Source: Microbacterium sp. 8M
Lineage (GTDB): Bacteria > Actinomycetota > Actinomycetes > Actinomycetales > Microbacteriaceae
Direction: 5' to 3'
Assembly (NCBI RefSeq): GCF_902506375.1
Contig: NZ_LR733284.1
Coordinates: 434,077-498,076, forward strand
Length of the DNA stretch: 64,000 nucleotides
Shown: piece after piece, positions 33,578 through 42,665 of the stretch
Layout of the letters: every line of letters begins with the position of its first letter
Numbering within the stretch: position 1 is the stretch's first letter
The notes under the pieces: model-generated
The model's input: the letters and a program-made list of their open reading frames with translations, nothing else
Told to the model about the DNA's origin: nothing
Databases searched by the model: none
Position numbers and translations under genes: made by a program

Positions 33578-34174
33578 TCAGCGGCTGAGCCAGCGGCGCA
33601 GCGAGCGCGTCACGAAGGGGAGCACCCAGTAGGTCATGATCGGGGTGAGCACGACGGTGGTCGCGAGCACCCGCAGCCAGATCGGCAGGCCGTTCCAGCC
33701 CGGCACGGGGCTCATCAGGTAGGTGAAGACGAGGTTCACGGGGAAGAACCCCAGCCAGATCGACACGGCCTGCTTCCAGCGCGGCGGCGACGGCGCCACC
33801 ATGACCGTGGTCGTGCCGGTCGTCGTCGGCAGGGAGATCGTCTCGGTGGACGGCTCGTCGAACCATCCCTCGATGCCCGTGCGGCGACGCACGTGGGCGC
33901 TGCGCACGAAGGGTTCGCCCATCGACAGCCACCAGGCGCGCTCGCTCGACGCCTCCCACGCGTCGAGCGCCTGCTCATCGGCGAAGCGGTAGAGCATGTG
34001 CCAGTGATGCGAGTCCTCGCCGTCGCGCACCCAGCCGGATCCGAGGAAGCCCGGGTGAGCGCTGGCGAGGTTCACCCCGGTCTGCACCCAGGCCGTGGCC
34101 TCGGCGATGCGGGTGGGGTCGACCTCGCGGCGGATCGACACGGTGATGGGCGCGGATGACGGCGTACCGGACAT
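33578..34174 (-). CDS. Antibiotic-biosynthesis-monooxygenase-like domain protein with membrane anchor
   Basis: A 198-residue protein. Residues 8-105 resemble the ferredoxin-like ABM fold (VSIRREVDPTRIAEATAWV, HWHMLYRFADEQALDAWEAS). Residues about 132-195 hold two membrane helices (WLGFFPVNLVFTYLMSPV and a second ending VLPFVTRSL). The fusion of an ABM domain with a hydrophobic C terminus is a known but uncharacterised bacterial arrangement. Its function is unknown. It stands alone, with hairpin repeats on both sides. Confidence 0.7.
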   Translation of the reverse strand: MSGTPSSAPITVSIRREVDPTRIAEATAWVQTGVNLASAHPGFLGSGWVRDGEDSHHWHMLYRFADEQALDAWEASSERAWWLSMGEPFVRSAHVRRRTGIEGWFDEPSTETISLPTTTGTTTVMVAPSPPRWKQAVSIWLGFFPVNLVFTYLMSPVPGWNGLPIWLRVLATTVVLTPIMTYWVLPFVTRSLRRWLSR

Positions 34175-34300
34175 GGGTGGGTCCTTCGGGGGAATTGCGT
34201 GCTTGTGGCGTCCCCGAGTGTACGCACCCCGTGTTTCCCGGATGTTGCCGACCGGTCGCCCCGTCCCTCGCCCGGTTCGCCCCGTCCCGTCCCGCCCCGT

Positions 34301-34374
34301 CCCGGTTAGGTCGCAGTTCCCGGTTCGGCCGCAGTCCCCGGTTCAGTCGCCCTTCCCGGTTCAGGTCGCAATTT
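34301..34374. repeat. Four degenerate 18-bp tandem repeats leading into the hairpin repeat
   Basis: Four units beginning CCCGGTT start at 34301, 34319, 34337 and 34355. The last runs directly into the left arm of the hairpin at 34362, so the tandem units look like amplified copies of that arm. A run of C/CGTCCC slippage-type sequence precedes them (about 34258-34300). Confidence 0.65.
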
Positions 34375-34415
34375 CTGCTCCAAAACCGGGATCTTGGCGC
34401 AGAAACTGCGACCTG
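34362..34415. repeat. 54-bp dispersed hairpin repeat, copy 2
   Basis: A 17-bp inverted repeat (34362-34378 with 34399-34415, one mismatch) around a 20-base loop nearly identical to that at 33495. Relative to copy 1 the stem changes TTTCGGC/GCCGAAA to TTTCTGC/GCAGAAA, so pairing is kept by a compensatory substitution. Confidence 0.75.
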
Positions 34416-34431
34416 AACGGCAGGAGGGCGG

Positions 34432-35397
34432 TCAGAAGCGCTCGGCGAGCCAGGCGGTCTGCCGCAGCCACTGGGCGAAGCCGCCGCCCTCGTGCCCGTT
34501 GAACTCGTAGACCTCGATCGTCGCGTCGTCGGTCGCGAGGTGGTTGTATGCGGCGAAGACGCTCGACGGCAGCACGATGTCGTCCATGAGCCCCACCGAG
34601 AAGAGTGCAGGTTGCAGGATCCGGCGGGCGAAGTTCACGCCGTCGAAGTACGACAGCGTCTGGAAGACCTGCTCGACGCGGTCGCGGTGCACCGAGAGGT
34701 AGCGCTCGATCTCGCGGAACGGATGCTCCGGGGTCAGCAGCACCGACCGGCGGAAGTCGCACAGGAACGGCACGTCGGGCATGACGGCGGCGACGCCGGG
34801 GTGCAGGGCCGCGGCGGCGAGGCTGATGCCGCCGCCCTGACTGCCGCCGGTCACCGCGATCCGCGCGGGGTCGGCGAAGGCGAAGCCCTGCACGGCGTCG
34901 ACGAGCAGCACCGCGTCGGTGAACACCCGGCGGTAGTAGTAGTCCTCGGGGCGCGCGATGCCGCGGGTCATGAAGCCGGGCGTCGCTCCGTCCGATCCGT
35001 GCGGATCCGGCGTGGCGCCTCCCGACCCCCAGCCGGCGCCCTGGCCGCGCGTGTCCATGAGCACGTGCGCGTAGCCCGAGGCCGCCCACTGCAGGCGCTC
35101 GCCGGGGATGCCGCGGCCTCCGCCGTAGCCGAGGTACTCGACGACGACCGGCAGACGCCCCTCGCGGCGCGGCCGGGTGACCCAGCCGCGGACCCGCTCC
35201 CCGCCGAACCCGGAGAACTCGAGATCCTCGACGATGAGCTCGCCGATCGGGGTCGATGCCGGGGAGAGCGCGGGAGCGGCGGCGAGCCCGCGGGATGCGG
35301 CCAGCGTGTCGCGCCAGAACGCATCGAAGTCGGCGGGGTCGGCGATCTCGGGGCGGTAGGCGCGGAGGTCGGCGAGGGGGAGGTCGGTCAGCGGCAT
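34432..35397 (-). CDS. Acetylxylan esterase, CE7-type
   Basis: A 321-residue CE7 esterase of the usual length. The nucleophile elbow GGSQGGG places Ser near residue 186, GLMDDIVLPSS supplies the catalytic Asp, and FNGHEGGG holds the catalytic His. The motif RGQGAGWGSGG near residue 105 is also typical of CE7. It removes acetyl groups from xylo-oligosaccharides in the cytoplasm. Ten bases separate it from the xylB gene upstream, so xylA, xylB and this gene form one operon. Confidence 0.88.
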   Translation of the reverse strand: MPLTDLPLADLRAYRPEIADPADFDAFWRDTLAASRGLAAAPALSPASTPIGELIVEDLEFSGFGGERVRGWVTRPRREGRLPVVVEYLGYGGGRGIPGERLQWAASGYAHVLMDTRGQGAGWGSGGATPDPHGSDGATPGFMTRGIARPEDYYYRRVFTDAVLLVDAVQGFAFADPARIAVTGGSQGGGISLAAAALHPGVAAVMPDVPFLCDFRRSVLLTPEHPFREIERYLSVHRDRVEQVFQTLSYFDGVNFARRILQPALFSVGLMDDIVLPSSVFAAYNHLATDDATIEVYEFNGHEGGGFAQWLRQTAWLAERF

Positions 35398-35407
35398 GCC
35401 CGACAGC

Positions 35408-36742
35408 CTAGGGTCGATCCGCGCCGAGGAGCCGGAGCGACGGGGTCGCCGCGGCGGCGGCCTGCCGGGCGGCGCCGAGCGCCACGTACTCGCCGGGCTC
35501 GGGCACCTCGACCGGCACGCCGAGGATCTCCGGCGCGATCCGCCGCACCGCCTCGGACTGCGCGCCTCCGCCGATGAGCAGCGCGCGCTCCAGCGGGATC
35601 CCCAGGCCGCGGAGGGCGTCGAGCCCCGCGCCGAGTCCGCGCAGCATCCCCTCGACGGCGGCGCGGGCGAGGTTCGCGCGCGTGGTCGAGGCGAGCGTCA
35701 TGCCGGTCAGCGACGCGGTGGCGTCGGGGAGGTTCGGGGTGCGCTCGCCCTCGAAGTACGGCAGCAGGGTGAGCCCGTCGGCGCCGGACGGTGCCTGCAG
35801 GGCGAGGTCGCTGAGCTCGTCGTGCCCGACCGCCAGCAGGGCCGCGGTGACGTCCAGCACACGGGCCGCGTTCAGCGTGGCGACGAGCGGCAGGAAGTTC
35901 CCCGTGGCGTCCGCGAAGCCCGCGACCGTGCCGGAGGGATCCGCGATCGGGGTGCGGCTGACCGCGCACACGGTGCCGGAGGTGCCGATCGACACGACCA
36001 CGTCGCCGGGCTGCGCGCCCAGGCCGAGCGCGGCGGCGGCGTTGTCCCCGGCCCCCGGCGCGACCCGGCGCCCGGCCGCATCCGCGACCCACTCGGCCGG
36101 GCCGAGCACCCGCGGCAGCACGGCGTCGTGGCCGAGCGCGGCGACCAGCAGGGCGCGGTCGTAGGCGCCGTCGACGGGGCTCCAGTAGCCGGTGCCGCTC
36201 GCATCGGAGCGGTCGGTGACGAGCTCCTCCAGCACGGGGCCGAGCGGCGACGCCCCGGTCGGTCCGTAGCCGCGCAGCCGCCAGGTGAGCCAGTCGTGCG
36301 GCAGCGCGACGGCGGCCACGCGACTGGCGTTGTCCGGCTCGGCGTCGCGCAGCCAGCGCAGCTTCGTGATGGTGAACGACGCGACCGGAACGAGGCCCGT
36401 GCGGGCGGCGAGATCCTGAGCGCCGAACTCGGCGATGAGGTCGTCCGCAGCCCCGGCCGAGCGGGTGTCGTTCCACAGCAGCGCATCGCGGATGACGGAT
36501 CCCGACGCGTCGAGGGCGACCAGACCGTGCTGCTGGCCGCCGATCGACCACGCCGCCACATCGTCCAGACCGCCCGCGTCGGCGATCGCCGCGTTGAGTG
36601 CCTGCCACCACGCCTCCGGGTCGACCGCCGTGCCGACCGGATGCGCCGCCCGTCCGGTGCGGACGACGGATCCGGTCGCCGTGTCGACGACGACGACCTT
36701 GCATGACTGCGTGGACGAGTCCACGCCCAGCACGAGCGGCAT
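35408..36742 (-). CDS. xylB: Xylulokinase
   Basis: A 444-residue FGGY kinase. The N terminus [15 protein letters not shown] is the phosphate-binding loop, GGQQHGLV lies near residue 70, and GGGAQSE near residue 385 lies in the second ATPase domain. It phosphorylates D-xylulose. Gene order xylA-xylB supports the specific assignment. It is separated from xylA by 124 bp carrying a long hairpin. Confidence 0.92.
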   Translation of the reverse strand: MPLVLGVDSSTQSCKVVVVDTATGSVVRTGRAAHPVGTAVDPEAWWQALNAAIADAGGLDDVAAWSIGGQQHGLVALDASGSVIRDALLWNDTRSAGAADDLIAEFGAQDLAARTGLVPVASFTITKLRWLRDAEPDNASRVAAVALPHDWLTWRLRGYGPTGASPLGPVLEELVTDRSDASGTGYWSPVDGAYDRALLVAALGHDAVLPRVLGPAEWVADAAGRRVAPGAGDNAAAALGLGAQPGDVVVSIGTSGTVCAVSRTPIADPSGTVAGFADATGNFLPLVATLNAARVLDVTAALLAVGHDELSDLALQAPSGADGLTLLPYFEGERTPNLPDATASLTGMTLASTTRANLARAAVEGMLRGLGAGLDALRGLGIPLERALLIGGGAQSEAVRRIAPEILGVPVEVPEPGEYVALGAARQAAAAATPSLRLLGADRP

Positions 36743-36774
36743 GTCGCCTTCCTTTCGCTTCGGTGGGATGTGTC

Positions 36775-36850
36775 GGCGCCCCTCCGCAGCGTCGAGGCCC
36801 CCTCAGCGATGCGCAGCTGAGACGGGGCCTCGACGCTCGGAGGGGGCGCC
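36775..36850 (-). other. Long intercistronic hairpin between xylA and xylB
   Basis: A roughly 33-bp imperfect inverted repeat (36775-36807 with 36816-36850) with an 8-base loop fills most of the gap between xylA and xylB. It probably stops some transcription or protects the xylA message, giving more isomerase than kinase. Confidence 0.65.
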
Positions 36851-36866
36851 GGCGATAACGGTGGAC

Positions 36867-38057
36867 TCAGCGGGCGCCGAGCAGGTGCTCGGTGGCCAGC
36901 TGCTGCAGGCGCACGAAGCCGAAGCCCTTGCCGCCGAAGTAGGCGTTCGCGTCGAAGTCCTCGTACGCCGAGCGGTCGGCGAGGAAGTCGTCGTAGCTCT
37001 CGCCCTGCGCGAGGGTCGGGGTGGACAGCTCGTCGACGCGGGCGGCCGCCAGCGCCTCCTGCACCTCGGGGTCCGCGCGGAAGGCCGCGGCGCGCTCCTT
37101 GAGCAGCAGGTAGGTGCGCATGTTCGCGCTCGCCGAGTCCCAGACGCCGTTCTCGTCCTCGGTGCGGGAGGGCTTGTAGTCGAAGTGGCGCGGGCCGTCG
37201 TAGGCGGGGACGCCGCCGGGGCCGCCGTTCTCGAGCAGGTCGACGAGCGCGAACGCGTTGTGCAGGTCGCCGTGACCGAACACCAGATCCTGGTCGTACT
37301 TGATGCCGCGCTGGCCGTTCAGGTCGATGTGGAAGAGCTTGCCGTGGTACAGCGCCTGCGCGATGCCGGCGGCGAAGTTGAGCCCGGCCATCTGCTCGTG
37401 GCCGACCTCGGGGTTCAGGCCGACGAGCTCGGGGCGCTCGAGCGAGTCGATGAACGCGAGCGCGTGCCCGAGGGTCGGCAGCAGGATGTCGCCGCGGGGC
37501 TCGTTCGGCTTCGGCTCGATCGCGAAGCGGATGTCGTAGCCCTTGTCGGTGACGTAGTCGCCGAGCAGGTTCACCGCCTCGCGGTAGCGCTCCAGTGCCG
37601 CGCGGATGTCCTTCGCGGAGTCGTACTCGGCGCCTTCGCGGCCGCCCCACATGACGAAGGTCTTGGCGCCCAGCTCTGCGCCGAGGTCGAGCTGACGCAG
37701 CACCTTGCGCAGCGCGTAGCGACGCACGGCCCGGTCGTTCGAGGTGAAGCCGCCGTCCTTGAAGACGGGCGCGCTGAACAGGTTCGTGGTGACCATGGGC
37801 ACGACGAGGCCGGTGTCGGCCAGCGCGTCCTTGAGGCGGTCGATCTGGGTCTGCCGCGCGGCCTCGGTGGATCCGAACGCGAACAGGTCGTCGTCGTGGA
37901 AGGTCAGGCCGTAAGCGCCCAGCTCGGCGAGCTTCTCGACGACGTGCACCACGTCGAGCGCCGGCCGGGTCGGTCCGCCGAACGGGTCGGCGCCGTTGTA
38001 TCCGACGGTCCAGAGTCCGAACGAGAACTTGTCCTCGTGCGTGGGGGTGAGTGCCAT
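36867..38057 (-). CDS. xylA: Xylose isomerase
   Basis: A 396-residue class I xylose isomerase. The catalytic His is in [12 protein letters not shown] near residue 53. Metal ligands are seen in AIEPKPNEP (Glu), [11 protein letters not shown] (Glu, His) and [23 protein letters not shown] (Asp residues). It converts D-xylose to D-xylulose. First gene of the xylA-xylB-esterase operon. The LacI gene upstream reads the same way, with a repeat-rich 258-bp gap between them. Confidence 0.96.
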   Translation of the reverse strand: MALTPTHEDKFSFGLWTVGYNGADPFGGPTRPALDVVHVVEKLAELGAYGLTFHDDDLFAFGSTEAARQTQIDRLKDALADTGLVVPMVTTNLFSAPVFKDGGFTSNDRAVRRYALRKVLRQLDLGAELGAKTFVMWGGREGAEYDSAKDIRAALERYREAVNLLGDYVTDKGYDIRFAIEPKPNEPRGDILLPTLGHALAFIDSLERPELVGLNPEVGHEQMAGLNFAAGIAQALYHGKLFHIDLNGQRGIKYDQDLVFGHGDLHNAFALVDLLENGGPGGVPAYDGPRHFDYKPSRTEDENGVWDSASANMRTYLLLKERAAAFRADPEVQEALAAARVDELSTPTLAQGESYDDFLADRSAYEDFDANAYFGGKGFGFVRLQQLATEHLLGAR

Positions 38058-38123
38058 GATGATCCGCCTTCAGCGTCCTCGATGAAAAGTTGTAGATGAG
38101 AACATATCAGAGGATCCGGTCAC

Positions 38124-38179
38124 CCGCAACGCGCTCCCGCAACTCCTGCAACGCGCTCCTGCAACGCGCTCCCGCAACC
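38124..38179. repeat. 13-bp tandem repeat (CYGCAACGCGCTC)
   Basis: Three full units start at 38124, 38146 and 38159, with a shortened unit at 38137-38145 and a partial one at 38172. They sit in the xylA upstream region next to the nested hairpins. Too short and degenerate for a CRISPR array. Confidence 0.65.
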
Positions 38180-38186
38180 CGTCCGA

Positions 38187-38259
38187 CCGCGAGACTGCAT
38201 CTGTGCGACGAGACTGCGGTCGGCTGTTGCAGTCTCGTCGCGTCGTTGCAGTCTCGCGG
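38187..38259. repeat. Two nested perfect 13-bp inverted repeats
   Basis: The outer arms are 38187-38199 and 38247-38259. The inner arms are 38205-38217 and 38229-38241, with an 11-base loop. All four arms share the core GAGACTGC, so they can pair as nested or side-by-side stems. They lie downstream of the LacI gene and may terminate its transcription. Confidence 0.72.
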
Positions 38260-38315
38260 CCTGTGGAGGCGGGGCCGGACGGTCGGCGAAGGCGGGAGCG
38301 GGACCGGGCGAAGCG

Positions 38316-39317
38316 TCAGCGCGCAGGGGTGGCGGTCGAGCCGCGCACGATGAGCTCGGCCGGCATCCGCACCTGCTCGTTCGGCTCGCCGCCGAGCATC
38401 GCCAGCAGCAGGCGCACCGCCTCGGCGCCCATGGCGGCGAGAGGCTGGCGCACCGTGGTGAGCTGCGGCGTGTGCGCGGTCGCCTCTGGCACATCGTCGA
38501 AGCCCACCACGGACAGGTCCTCCGGGACGCGCAGCCCGCGCTCCCCGGCGACGCGGATCATCTCCATGGCGGACAGGTCGTTGGCGGCGAACACCGCGGT
38601 GGGCGCATCGGGCAGCTCGAGAAGGGCGTGTGCGCCTGCCGTCGTGGCGGCGGCGCGATAGCCGCCGTCGACGATGAGGGTCGGATCCACGGGGATCCCC
38701 GCCGCCTCGAGGGCGCGTCGGTAGCCGTGTTCGCGCTGGTGCGCCGAGGCGAGGTCGGTGCGCCCGCGCACATGCGCGATCCGGCGGTGCCCCAGCGCGA
38801 TGAGGTGCTCGGTCGCCGCGAACCCGCCCTCCTCGTTGCGCACGCTGACCGTCGCCGGGCCCTCGTCCGTGCCTGCGGACGGGTCGATGGCCACGAACGG
38901 CACCGGGGTCTCGGTCGGCATCGTGGTCGGGGTGACCAGGATGGCGCCGTCGATGAGCGTGCCGCCGAGCCGGGACAGCGAGCGACGCTCCCATCCGAGG
39001 TGCTCTCCCGCGGAGACGCTGCCCGCGTACGCGAGCACGTCGAACCGGGTGCCGTGCAGTGCGGAGGAGACGCCCTGGAGCAGTTGGACGGCGAAGGGCT
39101 CGAACTCCGCGACCAGCACGCCGATGACGTCCGTCCGGCGCCGTCGCATGGACGTCGCCACGAGCGAGCTCTCATAGCCCAGGCGCGCGACGACCTCCTG
39201 CACGTGCTCCAGCGTCGCGGGGGAGACGCCGTCGCGGCCGTTGATCGCCTTCGAGACGGTCGCCACCGAGACGCCCGCGGCCTGGGCGACGTCGTGAATG
39301 GTGATGCGTCGGCTCAT
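38316..39317 (-). CDS. LacI-family regulator of the xyloside importer operon
   Basis: A 333-residue LacI regulator. Residues 3-50 are the helix-turn-helix (ITIHDVAQAAGVSVATVSKAINGRDGVSP). The effector domain has HVRGRTDLASAHQREHGYR and AVFAANDLSAMEMI. It is divergent from the binding-protein gene at 39467, and the palindrome in the shared promoter is a good candidate operator. Expected to respond to xylose or xylobiose. Start ATG 39317 is used because it opens directly onto the helix-turn-helix; the longer in-frame version would cover the operator. Confidence 0.9.
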   Translation of the reverse strand: MSRRITIHDVAQAAGVSVATVSKAINGRDGVSPATLEHVQEVVARLGYESSLVATSMRRRRTDVIGVLVAEFEPFAVQLLQGVSSALHGTRFDVLAYAGSVSAGEHLGWERRSLSRLGGTLIDGAILVTPTTMPTETPVPFVAIDPSAGTDEGPATVSVRNEEGGFAATEHLIALGHRRIAHVRGRTDLASAHQREHGYRRALEAAGIPVDPTLIVDGGYRAAATTAGAHALLELPDAPTAVFAANDLSAMEMIRVAGERGLRVPEDLSVVGFDDVPEATAHTPQLTTVRQPLAAMGAEAVRLLLAMLGGEPNEQVRMPAELIVRGSTATPAR

Positions 39318-39338
39318 GGATCCCAACTTACCGATGGA

Positions 39339-39362
39339 AAACGTTATCGATATCGTTTGACA
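39339..39362. promoter_or_regulatory. LacI operator and -35 box of the xyloside importer operon
   Basis: The 20-bp imperfect palindrome AAACGTTATCGATATCGTTT (39339-39358) has a central ATCGAT. Its right end overlaps a TTGACA -35 box (39357-39362) reading rightward to the importer genes. A smaller palindrome GACAA-TTGTC (39413-39426) lies nearer the gene and may be a second site. Confidence 0.7.
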
Positions 39363-39466
39363 TGCGCCGGATCCCGGTGTCAGAGTAGGTCCACGGCACA
39401 TTCGCTGTAGCTGACAACAAATTGTCGGCCGCGGTGCTGGAACTCGACGATGAGGAGAAACACAGC

Positions 39467-40759
39467 ATGAAGATCCGCAAGGTGCTGACCGCCGCCGTGG
39501 CGCTCGCGGCCGTGGGGGCGATCACCCTCACCGGCTGCTCCGGAGGCTCCGGCAGCGGCAACGAGGGCGGTAAGCAGACGCTGACCCTGTGGCAGAACTC
39601 GACCACGGGCGACGGCAAGAAGTTCTGGACGGACGCGGCCGAGGCGTTCCACAAGGCCAACCCCGACGTGACGATCAAGGTCACCTCGATCCAGAACGAG
39701 GACATGGACGGCAAGCTGCAGACCGCCGTCAACTCGGGTGACATGCCCGACATCTTCATGGCGCGCGGCGGAAGCAAGCTCGCCGACGTCGTGGCCGCCG
39801 GCAAGGTCAAGGATCTGACGGACAAGATCGACCCCGAGGTCAAGAAGGGGGTCGGCGACGCGGCCTTCAGCGCCTTCACGGTCGACGGCAAGATCTACGG
39901 CGTTCCCACCGCGGTGCTGCCGGGTGGCATCTTCTACAGCAAGGATCTGTTCGCGCAGGCCGGCATCACCGAGACCCCGAAGACCCTGGACGACCTCGAG
40001 GCCGACATCACCAAGCTCAAGGCGGCCGGCATCGCGCCGATCGCGCTGGGGGCGAAGGACGCCTGGCCGGCGGCGCACTGGTACTACTTCTTCGCGGTGC
40101 GCGCGTGCGGCAAGGACCTCATCACCAACCTCGCCACGAAGAAGGACTTCAAGGACGGCTGCTGGCTGACCGCGGCGAACAACCTGCAGAAGTTCGCGCA
40201 GGTCGAGCCCTTCAACGAGGGCTTCCTCACCACGTCGGCCCAGCAGGGCGCCAACTCCTCGGCCGGCCTGGTCGCGAACCACAAGGCGGCGATGGAGCTC
40301 ATGGGCGCGTGGGATCCGGGCGTGATCGCCAGCCTGACTCCCGACCAGAAGCCGCTCGCGGATCTGGACTGGTTCCCGTTCCCGGAGGTCTCCGGCGGCA
40401 AGGGCGAGGCCGGCGCGATGATGGGCGGCCTCGACGGCTACTCGTGCTCCGAGAAGTCGCCGTCATCCTGCGAGAAGTTCCTCAACTTCGTCTCGTCAAA
40501 GGAATGGCAGGAGAAGTACGCGGTCGCCTTCCAGACCATCCCGGCCAACCAGGACGCCAAGGGCGCCGTCGACAACGCATCGCTGAAGCCCCTGATGGCG
40601 GCCTACAGCGACGCGCCGTACGTCGCGCTCTGGCTCGACACCGCCCTGGGACAGAACGTCGGCAACGCGCTGAACACCGGCGTGGTCGAGATGCTCGCAG
40701 GGCAGGGCGACCCGAAGACCCTCATCCAGAAGATCACCGACGCTGCGGCGAGGGGCTGA
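39467..40759 (+). CDS. ABC sugar transporter, substrate-binding lipoprotein (CUT1), system 3, probable xylo-oligosaccharide binder
   Basis: A 430-residue family 1 binding protein. The lipobox LTGC gives Cys 24 as the lipidated residue. It opens LTLWQNSTTGDGKKFWTDAAEAFHKANPDVTIKV and keeps GGIFYSKDLFAQAGI, resembling xylobiose-binding proteins of actinobacteria. Four Cys in the mature part (AVRACGKD, FKDGCW, YSCSEKSPSSCEKF) probably form two disulfides. First gene of a five-gene operon with two permeases, GH3 and GH43. Ligand assignment is from context. Confidence 0.88.
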   Translation: MKIRKVLTAAVALAAVGAITLTGCSGGSGSGNEGGKQTLTLWQNSTTGDGKKFWTDAAEAFHKANPDVTIKVTSIQNEDMDGKLQTAVNSGDMPDIFMARGGSKLADVVAAGKVKDLTDKIDPEVKKGVGDAAFSAFTVDGKIYGVPTAVLPGGIFYSKDLFAQAGITETPKTLDDLEADITKLKAAGIAPIALGAKDAWPAAHWYYFFAVRACGKDLITNLATKKDFKDGCWLTAANNLQKFAQVEPFNEGFLTTSAQQGANSSAGLVANHKAAMELMGAWDPGVIASLTPDQKPLADLDWFPFPEVSGGKGEAGAMMGGLDGYSCSEKSPSSCEKFLNFVSSKEWQEKYAVAFQTIPANQDAKGAVDNASLKPLMAAYSDAPYVALWLDTALGQNVGNALNTGVVEMLAGQGDPKTLIQKITDAAARG

Positions 40760-40768
40760 GTAACAGAG

Positions 40769-41776
40769 ATGACTGGCACCCAGGCGATGGCCGGGGTCGT
40801 GCCGGAGAGCGGCCGCCGCACCGGGACGGGGACCTCCCCGGCTCCGGTGCGGCGGGCCCGCGCCGACTGGCGCAAGCGCGGGGAGATCGCGCTGCTGTCC
40901 GGACCCGCCCTGCTGATGTTCGTCGGATTCGTCATCCTCCCTGTGGTGATGGCGTCCGTCTACGGGTTCTTCAAGTGGAACGGGTTCGGCTGGCCGACGC
41001 AGTTCGTCGGCTTCGACAACTACCTCCACATGTGGCAGGACCACACGTTCCGCGATGCGGTGGCGCACAACTTCCTGATCGTCGTGCTCTCGCTCGTGCT
41101 GCAGGGGCCGATCGCGATCCTGTTCGCGCTGCTGCTGAACCAGAAGTTCCGCGGGCGTTCGCTGATCCGGGTGCTGATCTTCGTGCCCTACGTCATCTCC
41201 GAGGTCATCGTCGGAACCGGCTGGAGCCTGATGATGCAGGATGCCGGCGCCGTGAACTCGCTGCTGGGAAAGCTCGGCCTCGGGTTCCTCAAGCACTCCT
41301 GGCTCGCGGATCCGAAGCTCGCCCTGTGGACGCTGATGATCATCATCACCTGGAAGTACATCGGCTTCGCGGTCATCCTCATGCTCGCCGGGATGCAGTC
41401 GATCCCCGAGGAGCTGTACGAGGCGGCGGCCATCGACGGCGCCGGGTTCTGGAAGATCCAGTGGCACATCACGGTGCCGCTGCTCGGGCCGACGATCCGG
41501 ATCTGGGCCTTCCTGTCGATCATCGGCGCGCTGCAGCTCTTCGACCTGGTCAACATCATCTGGGGCCAGTACATCGCGGCCACGGCCGGCACCTCGACGA
41601 TGGCGACCTACATGTACCAGAACGGGCATCTCGCCGGCAGCTACGGCTACGGCAACGCGGTCGCCGTGATGCTGTTCCTGATCACCCTCGTCGTCGCGCT
41701 GATCTATCAGCGGTTCGTGCTGCGGCGCGACACCGAGGGCGCCCTCACGGGCGACAGCCGAAAGGGCCGCAGATGA
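40769..41776 (+). CDS. ABC sugar transporter permease (CUT1, MalF-like), system 3
   Basis: A 335-residue permease with six membrane helices. The EAA loop EAAAIDGAGFWKIQWHITVPLLGP is near residue 215. Nine bases separate it from the binding-protein gene, and it overlaps the next permease gene by four bases (ATGA). Confidence 0.9.
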   Translation: MTGTQAMAGVVPESGRRTGTGTSPAPVRRARADWRKRGEIALLSGPALLMFVGFVILPVVMASVYGFFKWNGFGWPTQFVGFDNYLHMWQDHTFRDAVAHNFLIVVLSLVLQGPIAILFALLLNQKFRGRSLIRVLIFVPYVISEVIVGTGWSLMMQDAGAVNSLLGKLGLGFLKHSWLADPKLALWTLMIIITWKYIGFAVILMLAGMQSIPEELYEAAAIDGAGFWKIQWHITVPLLGPTIRIWAFLSIIGALQLFDLVNIIWGQYIAATAGTSTMATYMYQNGHLAGSYGYGNAVAVMLFLITLVVALIYQRFVLRRDTEGALTGDSRKGRR

Positions 41777-42663
41777 CCACCGACACCCTCCGCACCACGG
41801 CGATCGTGCAGCCGCGCGACCGCAAGGGCGCCCGCCGCTCGCCCAAGGCCCCCTGGGGCAGCCCCGGGCTGTACCTGATCGCGATCGTGCTCGTGACGAT
41901 CTGCATCACGCCGGTGCTCTACATCATCATCGGCGGCTTCCGCACCAACTCGCAGATCACCAAGGATCCGTCCGGCTTCCCGGCACCGTGGCAGTTCGGC
42001 AACTACTCCGACGTGCTCGCCGGATCCGAGTTCTGGACCGCCCTGGTCAACTCGACCATCGTCGCGATCGGCACGACCCTCGGCGCGGTGCTGCTCGGCG
42101 TCATGGCGGCGTACGTGCTCGCCCGGTACGAGTTCGCCGCCAAGCCGGTCATGTACGCGCTGTTCGCGGCGGGGCTGATGTTCCCCGTCACGGTCGCGAT
42201 CACCCCGCTGTACCTGCTGATCCGCAACCTCGGCCTGGTGAACAGCCTCGCCGGGATCATCGTGCCGCAGATCGCCTTCGCCCTTCCCGGCACGATCGTC
42301 ATCCTCGTGCCGTTCCTGCGCGCGATCCCGAAGGAGCTCGAGGAGGCGGCGGCGATCGACGGCGCCTCCCGCCTCGGCTTCTTCTGGCGGATGGTGATCC
42401 CGCTCAGCCTGCCGGGCGTCATCACGGTCGGCATCCTCGCGTTCGTCGGGTCCTGGAACGGCTACATGCTGCCGCTGTTCATCCTCAACGACCCGAGCCT
42501 GTTCACCCTGCCGCTCGGCGTGCAGAACTTCTCCTCGCAGTACTCGGTCGACACCGCCCGCGTGCTCGCCTACACCTCGCTGTCGATGCTGCCCGCGCTC
42601 ATCTTCTTCAGCCTCTTCGAACGCCGCATCGTGGGCGGCCTGACCGGCGCGGTGAAGGGCTGA
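41773..42663 (+). CDS. ABC sugar transporter permease (CUT1, MalG-like), system 3
   Basis: A 296-residue permease with six helices. The EAA loop EEAAAIDGASRLGFFWRMVIPLSLPG is near residue 195, and the C terminus is VGGLTGAVKG. It overlaps the upstream permease gene and is two bases from the GH3 gene. Confidence 0.9.
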   Translation: MTTDTLRTTAIVQPRDRKGARRSPKAPWGSPGLYLIAIVLVTICITPVLYIIIGGFRTNSQITKDPSGFPAPWQFGNYSDVLAGSEFWTALVNSTIVAIGTTLGAVLLGVMAAYVLARYEFAAKPVMYALFAAGLMFPVTVAITPLYLLIRNLGLVNSLAGIIVPQIAFALPGTIVILVPFLRAIPKELEEAAAIDGASRLGFFWRMVIPLSLPGVITVGILAFVGSWNGYMLPLFILNDPSLFTLPLGVQNFSSQYSVDTARVLAYTSLSMLPALIFFSLFERRIVGGLTGAVKG

Positions 42664-42665
42664 GC

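Noticed and set aside
38124..38259. Possible CRISPR array because of short repeats.
   Set aside because: Units are 13 bp, unevenly spaced and without spacers; no cas gene is present. The structure is inverted repeats plus slippage repeats.
41773..42663. Programmed frameshift at the ATGA and TGATG gene overlaps throughout the window.
   Set aside because: Each overlap joins a complete gene to a complete gene with its own start, as expected for translational coupling; no slippery sequence was needed.
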